From the NCBI GenBank assembly GCA_963969595.1, contig OZ018412.1, positions 9,364,501-9,428,500 of the forward strand: DNA of 64,000 bases. The letters are read 5' to 3'. Of the stretch, positions 60,160-64,000 are shown piece after piece (position 1 is the first letter of the stretch; every line of letters begins with the position of its first letter). The notes beneath the pieces are model-generated. The model had not been told where the DNA came from and ran no database searches. It was given only the letters and a program-made list of their open reading frames with translations. Made by a program: the position numbers and the translations under genes. Source of the stretch: Neckera pumila (Eukaryota; Streptophyta; Bryopsida; Hypnales; Neckeraceae).

Positions 60160-62790
60160 AAACGTTACCCACCATGGTTCTAATTCATGATACACTCTTG
60201 TGAACATGGGTCCAATTGCTATTGCACAAAATTTTATTTTTGAGTCGTGTCTAGTTATGTTTTGGGCTTAATGGCAATGAATTCTACTGCCACTATTGTT
60301 TTTTGAAAACAAAAGGTAATTGGCAGATGTTATTAATAAGGTAGTGGTATCTAATTGTGACGCATACCTATTTGTGCTACAAAATGTGGTGGCACCAAGA
60401 CTTTAGAATCTAACTCAATAAGTTGTGAGATTAGGTTTGCAAACCTGCAAGTGTCTGTAATACTTGTAGTTACCTTAGGAAGTCTCAACTAACCCTAAAC
60501 TTTTTTCAGTTAGGCAGGCAATACTCGTACAAACAAGCCTTAAGTTAGCTAATTATGAAGTCCTGAAGTCCTGCCATTTTGGAGGATGCAGTGGATTACT
60601 AATATTTTTGGGCTAGTTTGAAAGGTGGACGGAAAGAAGGAACTACAGTTGGTGAAGGTAGACATCATATTCTCTCGAGATTAAAGGAAGCCCATCTTCC
60701 TGTCCAAACAAGTTAGTCTTCCTCCAGCATCCAAATGATCGATCTTAGGTGTGCTTCCTCATGAATCCCAATGTATAGAAAATAGAAACCTTGTTTTTTT
60801 ACATGTCAGTTTTGGCAACATTACTTCATGTTAACAATCTTGAGCACTTCAAAAATCTTTCAACTCTTTAGAATTTTTTGTGGTTTCTTTTGGGCTACCC
60901 TAATCCGTCACTGTTAAGTTTTTAAAGGACTTGGGATTAGTCATGAGTTAGTATTGAAGAGCTGTGTTATTGCAACCATCCTTTCCAGTTTTCAGATACA
61001 ATAAGGTTTTTTGCTTGATTAATTACTTTCAAATTTTTCATGGATGAGCGCAAATGTTACAAGAAATTTTGGCTCGATTGTGTGAAGTTTACAACTACTG
61101 CCTGTATTGTAGATTCCAGGTTTGCATAACTTACACAATTGTAAAATGTTTGTCTTTTTTGGCGAATTGTTTGTTATTTCTTGTTTTTTGGGATATTGTC
61201 CTCTTGCCTCTCTTGATTGACCAGTCTTAACTTCGGATGCACAAGTTATCTCTTTTGGTTTGATATTTGCTTGGCTTTGTAGCAATTGTAGCTAGTTTTC
61301 ATAGCTGTGAAAGAAACTTAAAGCTTTGTTGTGTGTTTGAAAGTGATATCAATTTGTGAAATATTGCTTTGACTGAAACTTAGAAATCCAATTCTTGAAG
61401 TTGTGCTTCTTTCAGATGGAACCAATTTTGAGTGTATTTTTACTTGCCTTGTTCAAATCCATTCCTCAGGTCTTCAGACCTCAAAGGTCGTTACGTTGTT
61501 ATGTCTTTCATGTCTTGCATACTCATATGCTTGAATTTTCATACTCATTATGTAATTTCAATGTATGTTCATCAAAATGTTTTGAATTTTATGCTTGTTT
61601 CTGTTCTTCACCTCAAGATTGAGTTTTACTAAATTTGCTTTTGGATGGCAGCCTTGGATGCTGATAACTCTAGATGAAAATTCTTGTGCTGTTGGAGTGC
61701 GGAGCAAGTGGACTATAACACTAAAAACTAAAAACTGAAAGATGCAAAAGGGTGAATGGGCAAATGGGTGCAGAGAGTGCATCTTGTAGGAGGAAGGGTA
61801 GCCAAGCAGGGAGTGTGGAGAGTGCATCTTCTAGAAGGAAGGCCAGCCAAGCAGGGAGTTGAAGAGAAACTCCGGTAGTAATAAAAAGGCGCTAGCATTT
61901 TCGTTTCAAATTTTTTGAAATAAAAAGTCATAGACTTATGTATTGAAAGGACAACATTCAGTCGTTAAGAAGAGTATATTAATGCAAGTCCACACCTTTT
62001 AGTATGCATTTTTGACTAAAATTTGCACTTAAAAGACCCCCTTTCTTTAGTAAAAATGATAAATTAAAAAGATGTGGTAGAAAGTGTTTAAAAGACAGGT
62101 TTGTGACTTTTAGTATTGTGACTTTTAGTATTGTCCTTTAAGGCACGTCCTAGACACAACATTTTAAGTAAAAATTACTTAAAACACTAAACCACTAGAA
62201 TTGCAGTGTCGGTGGGGCTTTGAGCCCGTGCACCTTTGAGAAGGAAGGCTTTGCTTTTAGTACCAATTCCAGTTTCTCTGTTCAGTTCCAGCTGATTCGT
62301 GCATCCGAGAATTTATTTTTTTTAGGATTTTTCTGAGGTTTTGGTCGTCCAAATTGCAAAAGATTGTGTCAAGTGGATATCAATCATCTGTGAAGTTGTT
62401 TTTTGGTGGGGGAATCTTTTACAGTTTCATGTTTGGCTTAACCATAGAGCAACCATTTTAAAGACATGAGTATATCGAAAAAAGGGCGATTAGTGATGTT
62501 CTCCAGACTTATGTGCTTGTGTGAAGCCAATGGATGTTTCGAAGAGCTTGAGAGCTCTACAGCTCTCTTCGGTGGAAGCCGGCAAAGATACAAACAATTG
62601 CCTAGTTGGAATTTTCTTCTTTGATGATCGCTTTCTTCATCTGTGTCTTTGGGTAACAGCATTTAGTTTCTTTCCGATTGTACCTTCATGAAGCAGTTTG
62701 TTACGTTGTTTTTCAGTTGTGGTGGTGATCTGCAATGCTGGAAGTGAAGTCAGCTTGGGAGCATACACATAATGAAGGCAGATCTTTAGA
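60160..62790. other. Interval without a supported gene; one short tandem duplication
   Basis: A 45-bp unit beginning GAGAGTGCATCTT is repeated in tandem at 61773 and 61818. A 53-codon ATG frame at 62467-62628 lies beside an oppositely oriented open frame, and neither has a known domain. AG|ATGGAACC at about 61415 could be an exon start but cannot be linked. Otherwise nothing is recognised. Confidence 0.35.
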
Positions 62791-62793
62791 AAA

Positions 62794-62832
62794 GGGTTTA
62801 GGGTTTAGGGTTTAGGGTTTAGAGTTTAGGGT
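62794..62832 (+). repeat. Interstitial telomere-type repeat (TTTAGGG)n
   Basis: About five and a half copies of GGGTTTA with one substitution (GAGTTTA). TTTAGGG is the common plant telomere repeat. It may be a promoter-type telo-repeat for a downstream gene or a relic of double-strand-break repair. Confidence 0.85.
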
Positions 62833-62892
62833 CGTGCCAGGCCTGGGCAAGTGTCCAGGAACGGTAGCCACCTTCTTATTGTAAATTTGCAG

Positions 62893-63276
62893 CGCACTCA
62901 TTTTGATGGAAAGGCCACTTTGGTATGTAATCGCCTCTCTTTCCTCCTATCTCAGATTAATCCCAGTAGTACACCTTAGCCTTGGATGCAATTTTTATTT
63001 CGAAGACGTACACTATTAAATTTTGATTTTTCTAGGGAGTTCTGCATGTTGCGATGACTTCAGTCTCTGCATTGCATCCCTTTCTAAAGAACTGGATATT
63101 TCTTCCTGCGCAAATTTTGAATCACATTACCGAAACCACACTGTTTTCTTGCTCCAAAAGTATAATTTCAAACATTTACATAGGTGGTTCATGCACGTTG
63201 TGATGAGCTTCACCTTGAGGAAGCGGATCGAAGAGCCAAGGCTTTCAGGAGGAGAGAACGCCATCTACATTCGTGA
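62893..63276 (+). CDS. Possible last two exons of an unidentified gene
   Basis: A 30-nt candidate exon (62893-62922, after TTTGCAG and before GTATGT; reads RTHFDGKATL) joins in phase to 63184-63276 (after TTACATAG). The second exon reads VVHARCDELHLEEADRRAKA, then FRRRERHLHS and TGA. Clean splice sites and a shared frame favour a real transcript whose upstream exons I could not find. No family is recognised, and the telomere-type repeat lies about 60 bp upstream. Confidence 0.28.
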
Positions 63277-63470
63277 AAGGGGTCAACCTCGATCTCAAAC
63301 GTGACAAACAGTGTTTGAAGAGACCTACCTACAGTTGGATCACAATTTAAGTAAGGATAGCCTTTGGCCATTGAAATGTTCGAGGTTCCGAACATGAAAT
63401 ACCCCATTTGGTGTGCTACTGGTTGACACAACAGTTACATACAAGTATAGCCAGTTGAGAGAGCATTAGC

Positions 63471-63653
63471 ATACCTTTCTCGGCCTTTTGGCTCAGATCA
63501 AGTGCAGCATCTGTTCTTCTCGGTTAAATATCTGATATACGTCTCATGGAGCCTCATGATAGTAATCTAATTTTTCTTGGGTGCGGGTCTATTGGTAGCT
63601 TGTTATTTGAACATGCAAGTGTTGTCTCCTTATTGCACTAAGATAGAGGTACC
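63471..63653 (+). ncRNA. U2 spliceosomal snRNA, variant or pseudogene
   Basis: The 5' end ATACCTTTCTCGGCCTTTTG is identical to plant U2, and AAGATCAAGT/ATCTGTTCTT context follows. Stem IIa is present with a C/U mismatch. Stem IIb re-forms from a non-canonical sequence (TCATG..CATGA). An Sm-like AATTTTT follows at about 63570. Stem IV has the U2A'/B''-type loop (CTTATTGCACTAAG near 63630). Three invariant positions differ: GGCTAAG reads GGCTCAG, and the branch-site element GUAGUA reads GCAGCA (63504-63509). Weak USE-like ('ataccccatttg', 63399-63410) and TATA-like (63446) motifs lie upstream at roughly Pol II spacing. The 3' end is placed by structure and is approximate. Confidence 0.75.
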
Positions 63654-63704
63654 TATTCTGGATAACTTAAGCATTTTAGCCTGTAGGATATAGGAATTTT
63701 GTTA

Positions 63705-63993
63705 CATTAGAAGAGATTGGAGGGCATTGGAGGGCCGTTTCAGGCCCGTTCCTTGATCTGGCCAGATCAAGGAACAGTGGATACAGGCTTTTAGTAAAAA
63801 AAAATTTCAAAAAAAGAAAAAAATTCTCTCCCAAATATCATTTCAGGTCAATTTTTATTTTATTTTATTTTTTTGAAAAAAATGATGTGGCACTCATCAT
63901 TTTTTTTAATGCGACCACATCAGTCAGCAACTTTCCTGTGTAGGAACACAGGATAATTTGCGGACTCTTGAAGGCCTCAAATCTCTTCTAATG
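63705..63993. mobile_element. MITE-like element, CATTAG family copy 4
   Basis: It starts CATTAGAAGAGATTGGAGGG and ends 'aaggcctcaaatctcttctaatg', with TIRs of about 25 bp. The interior has a GC-rich hairpin ('ccttgatctggccagatcaagg') and an A/T tract, as in the other copies, plus a second hairpin ('gtgtaggaacacag'). It begins about 50 bp after the U2-like RNA. Confidence 0.7.
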
Positions 63994-64000
63994 AGAAATT

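Overview
This window looks like nuclear DNA of a large, repeat-rich land-plant genome. The evidence is a split plant-type DEAD-box helicase gene (RH47/ISE1 type), a four-exon plant-type RPL6 gene with telo-box and site II promoter motifs, interstitial TTTAGGG repeats, a U2 snRNA-like locus with a plant-type 5' end, and CACTA (En/Spm) transposons with a DUF4218 remnant. A split leucine-rich-repeat/coiled-coil gene resembles the centriolar protein CEP78. If that is right, the plant probably makes flagellated sperm (bryophyte, lycophyte, fern, cycad or Ginkgo); that is inference. Gene density is low: three convincing protein genes in 64 kb, with AT-rich repeats between them.

Layout. 1-20.5 kb holds no convincing gene. 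It is packed with short elements, often nested. Most belong to families that begin TTAA-CCCCTAAA and end TTTAGGGG-TTAA; others have CATTAGAAG termini, a hAT-like terminal inverted repeat, or internal ~176-bp repeats. A 1.5-kb CACTA element with a 3-bp target duplication sits inside one TTAA element. 20.5-26.7 kb is the CEP78-like gene on the minus strand, about 13 exons. 26.7-33.6 kb is AT-rich filler with a composite nested TTAA element. 33.7-36.75 kb is the RH47-like gene (minus, four exons). 37.6-38.4 kb is a near-perfect 746-bp palindrome. 40.4-43.7 kb is a GC-rich island carrying a gag-like reading frame split by a single amber codon. 45.56-47.58 kb is RPL6 (plus).

48.3-54.3 kb holds more elements, an F-box/kelch pseudogene and a fragment reading like protein-kinase subdomain IX next to a coiled-coil/TM-tail ORF. 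55-60 kb is a 5.0-kb CACTA-like element with TIRs matching the 1.5-kb copy. 62.8-64 kb holds a telomere-type repeat, possible terminal exons of an unknown gene, and a U2 snRNA-like locus in which the normally invariant GUAGUA branch-site recognition element reads GCAGCA, followed at once by a CATTAG-type MITE that runs to the window end.

No operon-like relationship exists. RPL6 and RH47 are housekeeping genes (cytosolic ribosome; organellar RNA metabolism), each with a telo-box upstream. The most unusual signals are the TTAA-flanked palindromes with an internally demonstrable TTAA target duplication (piggyBac-like behaviour, rare in plants), the variant U2, and the amber-split gag-like frame. 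Exon coordinates were worked out by eye from splice sites, phase and homology, with no alignment program.
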